Below, one piece after another: positions 1 to 8,323 of a stretch of DNA of 64,000 nucleotides. The notes under the pieces are model-generated. The model was not told the DNA's origin. It was given only the letters and a program-made list of their open reading frames with translations, and did no database searches. Source of the DNA: Reinekea forsetii (lineage in GTDB: Bacteria > Pseudomonadota > Gammaproteobacteria > Pseudomonadales > Natronospirillaceae); assembly GCF_018860385.1 (NCBI RefSeq), contig NZ_JAHKPH010000016.1:1-64000 (forward strand), read 5' to 3'. The translations under genes and the position numbers were made by a program. Position 1 is the first letter of the stretch; each line of letters begins with the position of its first letter.

Positions 1-65
1 GATGTCTTCCCTAAGCAGCGGGGGCGCATTATAGGGAGGTTTTCGATTAGGTCAACTGTTTTCTA

Positions 66-1121
66 TTATGATTGCTGAATTTCTCGATAATAGTTTAATA
101 AACGGCCTGCCTCTTGCTCAACCGTATAATGTTTAACCACCATTTCTTGCGATTCACGGCCCAACCGTTCTCGTAACTGACTACTCGACATAAGCTCTTC
201 TAAAGCAGCTGCTAAAGCATTGATATCACCAACGTCTATTAATCGACCCAAACTTTCATTTTCTATAATATCAGGCCACGCGCCTGCTTTAGTCGCCACA
301 ACAGGTTTTCCACAGGCCATGGCCTCTAATACCGTTAACCCAAACCCTTCATTACGACTTAAGGCCGTAGCGATATCCACAGAATGAAAGTAAGCCGGTA
401 AAACTTCGAATGGCACCTTATCGGTGAATAACACTTGAGACTGAATACCAGCACTTTGAATTCTTTCATCTAACTGGCGTTTAAAACCCGCTTGCTCAGG
501 CGTTACCTCCCCAACAACCACCAAGCCCCATTCTTTAAAGTTGGGGAGTAATTTGGCGGCAGCCTCAACGAGTATATCGACCCCCTTTTGTTCGCGAACT
601 CGCCCAAAGATACCTATATTGTATTTACTGGGTAGATCGACGTTATGGGCAGTACTCTTAAATAGGTTCAAATTAATACCATGAGCCACTACCACATCTG
701 GCGGTGTTGGCATATAAGCGGCGGCTGCGCTGCAGGTTGTAATAAGGCCATCCATCTTCGACATTAAGTACCTGGTAATCCAAGTCTTTTTACGCTGCGC
801 AGTGGACGTAAAAACAATTTTAAGCCTGCACCTAAACAGATATTTTAAGACTAAGGCCTGAATCATTTCATCATTGCGTCGAGCATGAAATACCCGAGGA
901 AGCCCAGACTGAGTCAATGATCGACACTCAATGATCGTTTTAAACCAACCCCATACCGGAGTGCCCTTCGGAACATGATGCTTTCCAAAAACAGCAATAC
1001 CTTCAGTTTTAGACATCACTTCAAGTACCTGGAGCATGGTACTGGTAACACCAGAAAACCGCCGGTTTGAATTACCAAGAAGGATAGTGATCTCTTTTTC
1101 CGCTGAAGTAGAGTTAGTCAT
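66..1121 (-). CDS. glycosyltransferase family 4 (LPS core type)
   Basis: A 351-residue GT-B fold glycosyltransferase, probably adding a sugar to the lipopolysaccharide core at the cytoplasmic face of the inner membrane. The C-terminal half carries the family-4 donor-site motif EGFGLTVLEAMACGKP around residue 258 (E-x7-E), after a nucleotide-sugar binding stretch GIFGRVREQKGVDIL. The N-terminal half (RRFSGVTSTM, HARRNDEM, FTSTAQR) resembles, from memory, LpsE-type core transferases of rhizobia. No signal peptide. Its start overlaps the preceding glycosyltransferase by 8 bases, so the two are translationally coupled and probably act in the same glycan. Donor and acceptor cannot be read from sequence. 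Confidence 0.85.
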   Translation of the reverse strand: MTNSTSAEKEITILLGNSNRRFSGVTSTMLQVLEVMSKTEGIAVFGKHHVPKGTPVWGWFKTIIECRSLTQSGLPRVFHARRNDEMIQALVLKYLFRCRLKIVFTSTAQRKKTWITRYLMSKMDGLITTCSAAAAYMPTPPDVVVAHGINLNLFKSTAHNVDLPSKYNIGIFGRVREQKGVDILVEAAAKLLPNFKEWGLVVVGEVTPEQAGFKRQLDERIQSAGIQSQVLFTDKVPFEVLPAYFHSVDIATALSRNEGFGLTVLEAMACGKPVVATKAGAWPDIIENESLGRLIDVGDINALAAALEELMSSSQLRERLGRESQEMVVKHYTVEQEAGRLLNYYREIQQS

Positions 1122-1968
1122 TCAAGTGCTCATTCTTGTTTGATTTTTCAATACCAAAGTCTGTCCAGCTTAAATGATGATCTGCTACAGCTTTTCGAAT
1201 GGCCGCATTTTTTTTCCAAATTTCAGGCTTTGAATAACCCCTGGGGTGGTCTAGATGCAAACAAACGGCACTGTACCGAATTTGCTTTGATTTTATTCCG
1301 TGATTAATCAGCCTTTCGCCAAGCTCTCGATCTAGCCCGCCATATTGCATCCGCTCATCAAATCCATTCACAGCTTTTATGTCTTGAGTCCAACCAGAAC
1401 TGTTCATGCCATTCCACGAAGCCTTCGTTGGTGTCAATGCATTTAAAAACCTTACTAGCAGTGAGTTCGTTACAAGCTTCATCAACTTGTGACTTTTTGG
1501 TTGACCCAAGGCTATAAGCTTGGATGACTCAAAAATGTCCTGGTTTTTAATCGCTTCAGGCGTAATCGCTTCAGAGACAGGCGTCGTTAGCTTTATATAA
1601 CCACCGGATAAGAAAAATTCTGGTTCTGCATACTGTCGGTGAACCTGAATAAAATCACGTCGCGGCACACAATCGCCATCGGTGAATAACAAATAATCAC
1701 AATGAGTTTTTGCAATGACTTTATTCAATATAATGGTTTTCCGGAAACCTTGATCCTCATGCCAATAGTGCTCTATCTTTAAAACACCGCGACACTTAAA
1801 GGATTCAACCACCTCCTGAGTTTCAGAGGTAGAGCCATCATCAGCAATCAGCACTGTAAAATCTAAATCTCGCTGACATTCATAGCCGACCAAGACTTTC
1901 TTTAGCCACTCTGGAGAGTTATAGGTCGTAATGACGACGCCAATGTTTTGAGGCTTTTTTGAACTCAC
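1114..1968 (-). CDS. glycosyltransferase family 2, galactosyltransferase-like C-terminus
   Basis: A 284-residue GT-A glycosyltransferase. The N-terminus has the family-2 pattern VVITTYNSPEWL and ADDGSTSETQ, and a DGDC metal-binding (DxD-type) motif follows near residue 97. The C-terminal third (FDERMQYGGLDRELGERL) matches the galactosyltransferase-associated domain in which a Gly-Gly-x-Asp/Glu segment binds the acceptor or donor. It probably works with the next gene on an LPS core or O-chain sugar. The start is GTG, with GGAG 8 bases upstream, and overlaps the zapE stop by 4 bases (GTGA), so the transferases are read from the zapE transcript. Confidence 0.85.
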   Translation of the reverse strand: MSSKKPQNIGVVITTYNSPEWLKKVLVGYECQRDLDFTVLIADDGSTSETQEVVESFKCRGVLKIEHYWHEDQGFRKTIILNKVIAKTHCDYLLFTDGDCVPRRDFIQVHRQYAEPEFFLSGGYIKLTTPVSEAITPEAIKNQDIFESSKLIALGQPKSHKLMKLVTNSLLVRFLNALTPTKASWNGMNSSGWTQDIKAVNGFDERMQYGGLDRELGERLINHGIKSKQIRYSAVCLHLDHPRGYSKPEIWKKNAAIRKAVADHHLSWTDFGIEKSNKNEHLND

Positions 1969-3068
1969 GCCTTATGCTCCGCTTTCAAATACTCTTCTGA
2001 CTGCATTTCTAGTAATCGGCTGACCGTACGCTGAAATTCAAAACTCAATTTACCTGTGGTGTAAATATCGTGAATCGGCTTTTCAGCAGTCATCAGCAAC
2101 TTAACGTTTCGGTCGTAAAACTCATCAACCATATAAATAAAACGCCGCGCAGAATCATCATTTTTACCATTAAATGCAGGAACATTACTAAGCAGCACGG
2201 CGTGGAAGCATTGCGCTATTTCAATGTAGTCGTTTTGCGATCTCGGTCCTTCACAAAGTTCTTTAAAATCAAACCAAGCAACGTCGTCGTTCATTCTGCG
2301 AGTTACAATCATGCGCCCTAACACATCAAGAGGCTCATTCACGGTCGACTGATCCAAATCAGGCGCTAAGCGCTCAAAACTTTCATTTAAGTTCTCTTCG
2401 GCTGAGTCATCTATGGGCGAATGAAAGATTTCTACCTGCTTTAACGTGCGCAATCGATAGTCTATTCCACCATCGACGTTAAGAATATCGGTATATTTTT
2501 CAAGCAACTGTATTGCCGGAATGAACTGAGAACGCTGTAGACCATCTTTATACAGGTATTTCGGCTCAATATTTGACGTCGCTATCAGGGTTACCCCCTC
2601 ATCAAACAAGGTCGTTAACAACGTTGCCAATATCATTGCGTCGCCAATATCGCTGACGAAAAACTCGTCAAAACATAGAACATGCGCTTCTTGAGCGATT
2701 TCTTTGGCCACTAAAATCAAAGGGTTCTTTTTACCTTTATGGCTTTCCAACCCCTTGTGAACTCGGCGCATAAAGTGATGAAAATGTAATCGCTGCTTAT
2801 TTTCAAATGGAATGGCATCAAAAAAGGTATCCATTAAGTAGGTTTTACCGCGACCAACGCCCCCCCAAAAATAGAGACCCTGAACTTTTTTTCTTGGCTT
2901 ACCGCTTTTTAAAGCTAAGCGCCCTAGTAAAGTTTGCTCTTTATTGTGTCGCTCAACTAAACCTTCATAAACCACTTGCAATGCTTTAACGGCCATTTCT
3001 TGCGAAGGGTCATGACTGAATCCTTCTTTTTGTAAATCGGATTGATAGCGCGTCCAGGGGGTATTCAT
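1965..3068 (-). CDS. zapE: cell division protein ZapE, AFG1-family ATPase
   Basis: A 367-residue AFG1/LACE1-type P-loop ATPase. In Escherichia coli ZapE binds FtsZ and affects Z-ring stability under stress. Walker A is GGVGRGKTY at residues 69-77, and the Walker B region is VLCFDEFFVSD with the DIGDAMIL signature after it. Length is normal for the bacterial family (about 360-375). It is first gene of a minus-strand unit with two glycosyltransferases and is divergent from zapG, so two proteins tied to envelope and division processes share an upstream region. A TTGATT-N16-TACAAT promoter lies just upstream. Confidence 0.95.
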   Translation of the reverse strand: MNTPWTRYQSDLQKEGFSHDPSQEMAVKALQVVYEGLVERHNKEQTLLGRLALKSGKPRKKVQGLYFWGGVGRGKTYLMDTFFDAIPFENKQRLHFHHFMRRVHKGLESHKGKKNPLILVAKEIAQEAHVLCFDEFFVSDIGDAMILATLLTTLFDEGVTLIATSNIEPKYLYKDGLQRSQFIPAIQLLEKYTDILNVDGGIDYRLRTLKQVEIFHSPIDDSAEENLNESFERLAPDLDQSTVNEPLDVLGRMIVTRRMNDDVAWFDFKELCEGPRSQNDYIEIAQCFHAVLLSNVPAFNGKNDDSARRFIYMVDEFYDRNVKLLMTAEKPIHDIYTTGKLSFEFQRTVSRLLEMQSEEYLKAEHKA

Positions 3069-3095
3069 TCAAGACTCCAAATATTTGACAGGCGG

Positions 3096-3123
3096 ATTGT
3101 ACTCGCAAGCTAAGGACAATCAA
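3096..3123 (-). promoter_or_regulatory. putative sigma-70 promoter of zapE
   Basis: Reading the minus strand, TTGATT (3118-3123) and TACAAT (3096-3101) are separated by 16 bases, about 30 bases before the zapE start codon. It fits the housekeeping consensus reasonably but is a by-eye call. Confidence 0.45.
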
Positions 3124-3218
3124 TGACCAAAAGGAATAATTGTTTCGATGGCAATAAGCATGAGAAACTTAGCTTCAGCCGCTATACTAGTCAAAACTAC
3201 ATAAATTAGGGAGCTACC

Positions 3219-3692
3219 ATGCTGGAATTACAATGGTCAACATTGATTGCAATTATCATTGCTGCGCTGATCATCGGTTCGTTACTAGGGCGAATATTCC
3301 TTAAAAGGGATGGTCAAGACCGGTCAAGTCTTCGCAAACAACTCGATGAACTGAAGCAGCAACACCAAAACTATGAGGTCAGCGTTACCGAGCATTTTGG
3401 TCGCACAACAGAGCTCATCGAACAGCTTAGTCAAAACTATACTCAAATAGAAGAACACTTGAACTTGGGCGCTGAAAAATTCATAAACCCAGAATACCGT
3501 TTAGAATCAGCTCGTACTGGTGAAACCTCTCTAGAAGAGTTAACACCACACTCCGGTAACGAATCGGAAGAGCCTGCTGGCCCTAAAGATTATGCACCTA
3601 AGCAGCCGAATCAAGAAGGCACACTTTCTGAGACATACGGCCTAAAACGCAGTGATTTCCAAGAAGACCCTACCGAATCATCTAGCCGTTAA
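3219..3692 (+). CDS. zapG: ZapG/YhcB family inner-membrane protein (DUF1043)
   Basis: A 157-residue protein with one N-terminal transmembrane helix (about residues 6-26, ending GSLLGRIFLKRD), a charged coiled-coil (residues 32-75) and a low-complexity acidic tail. This is the YhcB/ZapG (DUF1043) layout. In enterobacteria the family links division, rod-shape factors and envelope synthesis. GGGAG precedes the ATG by 6 bases. A TATACT hexamer at 3183-3188 is a plausible -10 for this gene, with a poor -35. It is divergent from zapE. Confidence 0.88.
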   Translation: MLELQWSTLIAIIIAALIIGSLLGRIFLKRDGQDRSSLRKQLDELKQQHQNYEVSVTEHFGRTTELIEQLSQNYTQIEEHLNLGAEKFINPEYRLESARTGETSLEELTPHSGNESEEPAGPKDYAPKQPNQEGTLSETYGLKRSDFQEDPTESSSR

Positions 3693-3702
3693 TTTTTTAT
3701 AC

Positions 3703-3734
3703 ACGTAGGTCAGCCGTAACACAGCGGCCTACGT
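3703..3734. other. imperfect hairpin in the zapG-cysD spacer
   Basis: ACGTAG plus GCCG on the left pairs with CGGC plus CTACGT on the right, with a 4-base bulge. No T-tract follows on either strand, so it is recorded as a structured spacer, possibly a Rho-dependent or processing site, rather than an intrinsic terminator. Confidence 0.35.
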
Positions 3735-3861
3735 ACCCTCCCCCAAATAGCCTTATCTCTTATTCGAAATAGAGATATAACAAAATGCTCTTATAACTAT
3801 AATTAATTCTGCAACAAGCTTTGGTATAGTGTCGGTATTGATCCATTAAACGAGCCAAACC

Positions 3862-4770
3862 ATGACTAGCCCAAATTTTACGCACTTGAAGCAGCTTGAA
3901 GCTGAAAGTATTCATATCATTCGTGAGGTTGTTGCTGAGTTCGACAACCCGGTCATGCTTTATTCCATCGGTAAAGATTCGGCCGTTATGCTTCATCTAG
4001 CCCGTAAAGCATTCTTCCCAGGCAAACTGCCTTTTAAGCTTCTGCATGTCGATACAAATTGGAAGTTTAAGGAAATGATCGAATTCCGCAGCAAAATGGC
4101 CGAAAAATACGATCTCGACATATTAGTTCATAAGAACCCTGAAGGTTTAGCCCAAAATATAAACCCGTTTGATGACGGAAGTTCAAAGCACACTGATGTC
4201 ATGAAAACACAGGCCCTCAAGCAGGCACTTGATAAATACGGTTTCGATGCTGCTTTCGGTGGTGCTCGCCGAGATGAAGAGAAATCACGCGCAAAAGAGC
4301 GTGTTTATTCTTTTAGAGACCGAAACCACCGCTGGGACCCTAAAAATCAACGTCCGGAACTTTGGAATATCTATAATGCGCGAATAAATCGAGGCGAGTC
4401 GATTCGTGTATTTCCGCTTTCAAACTGGACTGAGCTTGATATTTGGCAATACATTCACCTAGAAAGCATTGATATTGTTCCACTCTATTTTGCCGACAAA
4501 CGTCCTGTGGTTGAACGTGATGGCATGCTCATTAACGTCAATGACGATCGCATGAAATTGCAAGACGGCGAGAAAATTGAATACCGAAATGTTCGCTTCA
4601 GAACGTTAGGTTGCTATCCATTAACAGGCGCGGTTGAATCAAACGCAACAACGCTTCCTGAGATTATCCAAGAAATGCTGCTCACTACCACCAGTGAGCG
4701 GCAAGGCCGAGCCATTGACCACGATTCATCTGGGTCAATGGAAAAGAAGAAACAAGAAGGCTATTTCTAG
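3862..4770 (+). CDS. cysD: sulfate adenylyltransferase subunit 2
   Basis: A 302-residue PP-loop enzyme, the catalytic adenylyltransferase half of bacterial ATP sulfurylase (ATP + sulfate to APS + PPi). The PP-loop [17 protein letters not shown] sits near residue 35, and the conserved [15 protein letters not shown] and [13 protein letters not shown] segments are intact. Length equals E. coli CysD. It is followed 18 bases later by cysN, its GTPase partner. A TATAGT hexamer at 3825-3830 may be the -10. In other species the operon is activated by CysB, but I could not assign a CysB site. Confidence 0.97.
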   Translation: MTSPNFTHLKQLEAESIHIIREVVAEFDNPVMLYSIGKDSAVMLHLARKAFFPGKLPFKLLHVDTNWKFKEMIEFRSKMAEKYDLDILVHKNPEGLAQNINPFDDGSSKHTDVMKTQALKQALDKYGFDAAFGGARRDEEKSRAKERVYSFRDRNHRWDPKNQRPELWNIYNARINRGESIRVFPLSNWTELDIWQYIHLESIDIVPLYFADKRPVVERDGMLINVNDDRMKLQDGEKIEYRNVRFRTLGCYPLTGAVESNATTLPEIIQEMLLTTTSERQGRAIDHDSSGSMEKKKQEGYF

Positions 4771-4788
4771 GAATACGGAGCAAAGACT

Positions 4789-6414
4789 ATGTCACATCAA
4801 TCAGAATTAATTTCAACCGATATTAACGCCTACTTAGAACAGCATCAGCAAAAGGAGCTTTTACGCTTCTTAACCTGCGGTTCCGTAGACGATGGAAAAT
4901 CAACATTAATTGGGCGCTTACTGCACGATTCTAAAATGATCTATGAAGATCAACTGGCGGCAATCGAAAAAGACAGTCAAAAATCGGGCACAACAGGTGA
5001 AAAAGTCGATCTCGCTTTATTGGTAGATGGTTTGGCCGCCGAGCGAGAACAAGGCATTACCATTGATGTTGCTTATCGATATTTCTCGACCAGTCGCCGT
5101 AAATTTATTATTGGTGATACCCCAGGTCATGAACAATATACACGTAACATGGCCACCGGAGCATCGACTTGTGATTTAGCAATTATTCTAGTTGACGCAC
5201 GCCATGGCGTTATGACTCAAACTCGTCGACACAGTTTTATTGCACATTTATTAGGAATAAAACACGTCATTGTGGCTGTTAACAAAATGGATTTAGTCGA
5301 GTTCAGTGAAGCTCGCTATCAAGAAATCAAAAAAGATTATCTTGAGTTTTCAAAGCAACTATCAATTCCAGACATCCGGTTTGTTCCAATCTCGGCACTG
5401 GAAGGCGACAACGTCGTCACTCAAAGTACGAACATGCCATGGTTTAATGAATCACCATTGATGGAGCTCTTAGAAACCATTGAGATAGCCACTGACAGCG
5501 ATCAGACGCATTTTCGACTACCAGTACAGTATGTTAATCGACCAAACTTAGACTTTAGAGGGTTCGCAGGCACCATTGCCGGCGGGCAAGTTTCGGTGGG
5601 TGATAAACTGTCAGTATTGCCAAGTGGTCAGTCCTCTTCGGTAAAAGAAATCGTAACGTTCGATGGGAATTTAGAATCTGCCCACGTCGGCCAAGCCATT
5701 ACCTTAACCTTGGAAGATGAAATTGATGTGAGCCGAGGCGATACCTTAGTCAAATCAGACGAGCCCGCTCCAGTCATAGCCGATGCATTTACGACAAAGT
5801 TAGTTTGGATGGCCGATGAAGATATGATCAGTGGGCGCCAATACTATTTCAAAGTGGGTCATCAGCTCGTCGCCGGTACTATCGCACAGGTAAACGAAGC
5901 CATTGATGTCAACACGCTAGAAACAGCGCCTGCGAACACATTACACCTCAACTCCATAGCCAACGTGACCATTCATTTAAGCAAGCCTGTTGTTGTCGAC
6001 CCGTATCAAAATAATCGACACACAGGTGCATTTATCGTTATTGATCGGTTAACCAACGGAACGGTTGCGGCTGGGATGATTGAGTCGGCTACTGAGATTA
6101 GCGACCTAAACATGATAACTGAGGTCGATAGAGAGCTTCGATATCACCAAAAATTTGTCACCGTCGTCATAGACGACAACGATGCTGCGGAAAAAGCGGT
6201 TTCCCTAGAGCAAACTCTGTTCTCTTTGGGCCATGCGGCTGTCATTGTTCGGCCTGAAGACGCCCTAACGGTATGCCCTTATATCGAAGCCGCTGGGTTA
6301 ATCGCAATTGTCGCGGGCAACATAGACTTACCATTTGGACTACTTTACAGCAAGGCAGTTACAGCAACGATAGTAGATGACCTAACCGAAAAAGGCATTC
6401 TCCTACCACTTTAA
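4789..6414 (+). CDS. cysN: sulfate adenylyltransferase subunit 1 with degenerate C-terminal tail
   Basis: A 541-residue EF-Tu-like GTPase that drives APS synthesis by CysD. G1 is [15 protein letters not shown] (residues 31-45), G3 [12 protein letters not shown] and G4 NKMDLV, followed by the two beta-barrel domains. GGAG lies 8 bases before the ATG. The E. coli protein is about 475 residues and CysNC fusions about 630. This one is intermediate, with roughly 95 residues (446-541) after the barrel domains that lack any P-loop. The tail has APS-kinase-like pieces ([31 protein letters not shown]), so it may be a decayed CysC domain. A functional APS kinase must then lie elsewhere. Confidence 0.95.
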   Translation: MSHQSELISTDINAYLEQHQQKELLRFLTCGSVDDGKSTLIGRLLHDSKMIYEDQLAAIEKDSQKSGTTGEKVDLALLVDGLAAEREQGITIDVAYRYFSTSRRKFIIGDTPGHEQYTRNMATGASTCDLAIILVDARHGVMTQTRRHSFIAHLLGIKHVIVAVNKMDLVEFSEARYQEIKKDYLEFSKQLSIPDIRFVPISALEGDNVVTQSTNMPWFNESPLMELLETIEIATDSDQTHFRLPVQYVNRPNLDFRGFAGTIAGGQVSVGDKLSVLPSGQSSSVKEIVTFDGNLESAHVGQAITLTLEDEIDVSRGDTLVKSDEPAPVIADAFTTKLVWMADEDMISGRQYYFKVGHQLVAGTIAQVNEAIDVNTLETAPANTLHLNSIANVTIHLSKPVVVDPYQNNRHTGAFIVIDRLTNGTVAAGMIESATEISDLNMITEVDRELRYHQKFVTVVIDDNDAAEKAVSLEQTLFSLGHAAVIVRPEDALTVCPYIEAAGLIAIVAGNIDLPFGLLYSKAVTATIVDDLTEKGILLPL

Positions 6415-6426
6415 TATTCAAAATCT

Positions 6427-6473
6427 CAGCGAAGTGCCTAGCACTACTTAGGCTTCAACTTAGGCACTCGCTG
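6427..6473. terminator. hairpin between convergent cysN and nif3-like gene
   Basis: CAGCGAAGTGCCTA (6427-6440) pairs with TAGGCACTCGCTG (6461-6473), a 13-bp stem with one bulged A and a 20-base loop. Short T-tracts lie outside on both strands. The position between two convergent genes supports a bidirectional terminator. Confidence 0.6.
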
Positions 6474-6483
6474 AACATCTCTT

Positions 6484-7233
6484 TTAAACAGGAATGGGCA
6501 GATCGATGAATTGCACTTCAATGTCGAACCGCTGCTCTAGATGTTCGCCTAAAGCTTTGACGCCTCCGCGTTCGGTGGCATGATGGCCTGCCGCAAAATA
6601 ATGAACCCCACTTTCCAAGGCCAAGTGAACCGTTCTTTCTGATATTTCACCGCTCACAAAGGCATCTACACCGGCCTCTATTGCCCTCTCCAATTCATCT
6701 TGTGCGGCACCCGTACACCAAGCGACGGTTTCAATTTCGTCATTCTCTTCTCCTATATGAATGACATCGAAATCTAAGACTTCTGTTAATTTCCGTTGCA
6801 AGGTAGCACCCGTTTCTAACCCGTCAACTTTTCCGAAAAGCGATAAAGATTGCCCTAGCGAACCTTGAACTTGCCAACCGAGTTGACTCGCCAACTGAAC
6901 GTTATTCCCTAACGTCTCATGAGCGTCTAGCGGCAAGTGGTAGGCGTATAAATTAATATCATGCTCAAGCAGGGCTGCTATGCGACTCTTTTTGATTCCA
7001 GCGATTGCTTGGTTTTCGCCTTTCCAAAAATAGCCGTGATGCACGAGAATTGCTTGGGCATTATGAGCAATGGCTTCATCGATAAGCCGCTGGCTTGCTG
7101 TAACGCCAGTGACAATTTTCTCGATGACATTACTGCCTTCTACTTGCAATCCATTTGGGCAATAGTCTTTAAATTTCTCTACCTTCAACAAATCCGCAAG
7201 ATAGGTGTCTAGGTCACTTCGTGAGATAGCCAT
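6484..7233 (-). CDS. Nif3-like dinuclear metal centre protein (YbgI family)
   Basis: A 249-residue Nif3/YbgI (GTP cyclohydrolase 1 type 2-like) protein. The family binds two metal ions in a toroidal hexamer; its cellular reaction is not firmly established. Metal ligands are visible in ILVHHGYFWKG (HHG), HLPLDAH and the C-terminal GHHATERGG. The start is set at MAISRSDL because GGAG sits 6 bases before it; a longer frame would add six unsupported residues. It is divergent from the AlgW/DegS gene with only 36 bases between, which keeps the Pseudomonas-like neighbourhood. Confidence 0.9.
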   Translation of the reverse strand: MAISRSDLDTYLADLLKVEKFKDYCPNGLQVEGSNVIEKIVTGVTASQRLIDEAIAHNAQAILVHHGYFWKGENQAIAGIKKSRIAALLEHDINLYAYHLPLDAHETLGNNVQLASQLGWQVQGSLGQSLSLFGKVDGLETGATLQRKLTEVLDFDVIHIGEENDEIETVAWCTGAAQDELERAIEAGVDAFVSGEISERTVHLALESGVHYFAAGHHATERGGVKALGEHLEQRFDIEVQFIDLPIPV

Positions 7234-7269
7234 GCTACACTCCAAATACATTTATATTTAAATCAGTGT

Positions 7270-8310
7270 ATGCAATTTTTAAAAAATCATAAAGAATGGA
7301 TTCTAACCTTTATCGCTGGAGGACTGGCAGCCATTCTGCTTATCACCAGTGATATTCGTCAGCCTTCTAAGCCTTTGCAGGGTTATGCATCTAGCTTAAA
7401 ACAGGTTCGCCCCTTTGTTGTGAGCATTTACACTCAATCACAACTAGCATCCGATAATCATTCTCTGCTTAATGATCCTTTATTAAATAAGTACATTACC
7501 ACACTGCCAAAAAGCAGCTTAGGCTCCGGAATTCTGTTAGGAGAAAATGGTTTAGTGGTAACCAATGCACATGTCATCCGCGATGCAAGCAACATTATTA
7601 TACAAACCTACGATGGCCAACGTGTCCCTGCTGAGCATTACTGGCTAGATGAAGAATCCGACATTGCACTCATAAAAACCAAGCTTTCCATTGATCGAGC
7701 ACTGCCTATTTCAGCCAAGACTCAAACTCAAGTAGGTGACATAGCGTTTACAATTGGAAACCCTTTTGGGTTTGGTCAAAGCGTTTCAATGGGTATTATT
7801 TCGGCAACAAGTCGAGAACAGTCTACATTAACGAGCTTAACAGATTTCATTCAAACCGATGCCGCGATAAACCCTGGTAACAGTGGTGGTGCACTGGTGA
7901 ATACTAATGGCGAGATAATAGGAATGAATTCGGCTGTGCTTTCAGCCTCAATAGGCGCACAAGGAATTGGCTTTGCAATCCCAATAAACACTGTCAAAAA
8001 CAAAGTGGCATCGTTGCAAAATCAACCGCCCATGCAACCCAAAATAGCAGGCTTCATCGGCATCGATGTCACTGAAGATAACCAGCTAAACCAACTGCGG
8101 ATTATATCGGTTAAAAGCGGCAGCCCTGCTCAGCAAGCTGGATTACAGGTAGATGACCTAATAAATAAGATAGATGGCATTGATTTTCGTTCACGGCAGC
8201 AACTGATAGACTATGTTCGCTCACTACCTGTATCTCAAGAATTGAGTTTTAACATAAAGCGTCAAGGGCAACAAACACGTATCGGTGTGCTCATTGCCCC
8301 AAACCGTTAG
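7270..8310 (+). CDS. algW: DegS/AlgW-type site-1 serine protease
   Basis: A 346-residue periplasmic trypsin-like protease anchored by one N-terminal transmembrane helix (residues 11-26). The catalytic triad is His101 (TNAHVI), Asp131 (EESDIALI) and Ser205 (NPGNSGGAL), followed by one PDZ domain (about 250-340). DegS/AlgW senses misfolded outer-membrane proteins through its PDZ and cleaves the anti-sigma factor RseA/MucA to release sigma-E/AlgU. One PDZ plus a membrane anchor favours DegS/AlgW over DegP. I use the Pseudomonas symbol because of synteny (cysDN - nif3 - algW - his). degS would be equivalent. Confidence 0.9.
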   Translation: MQFLKNHKEWILTFIAGGLAAILLITSDIRQPSKPLQGYASSLKQVRPFVVSIYTQSQLASDNHSLLNDPLLNKYITTLPKSSLGSGILLGENGLVVTNAHVIRDASNIIIQTYDGQRVPAEHYWLDEESDIALIKTKLSIDRALPISAKTQTQVGDIAFTIGNPFGFGQSVSMGIISATSREQSTLTSLTDFIQTDAAINPGNSGGALVNTNGEIIGMNSAVLSASIGAQGIGFAIPINTVKNKVASLQNQPPMQPKIAGFIGIDVTEDNQLNQLRIISVKSGSPAQQAGLQVDDLINKIDGIDFRSRQQLIDYVRSLPVSQELSFNIKRQGQQTRIGVLIAPNR

Positions 8311-8323
8311 TTGTTTCACGGCG

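Noticed and set aside
1-65. Possible terminator or end of another gene at the window edge
   Set aside because: Only 65 bases are visible; no convincing stem with T-tract or coding frame can be supported.
3839-3844. TGATCC before cysD as another ECF-type -35
   Set aside because: It is only 17 bases from the cysD ATG, leaving no room for a -10 and transcript start.
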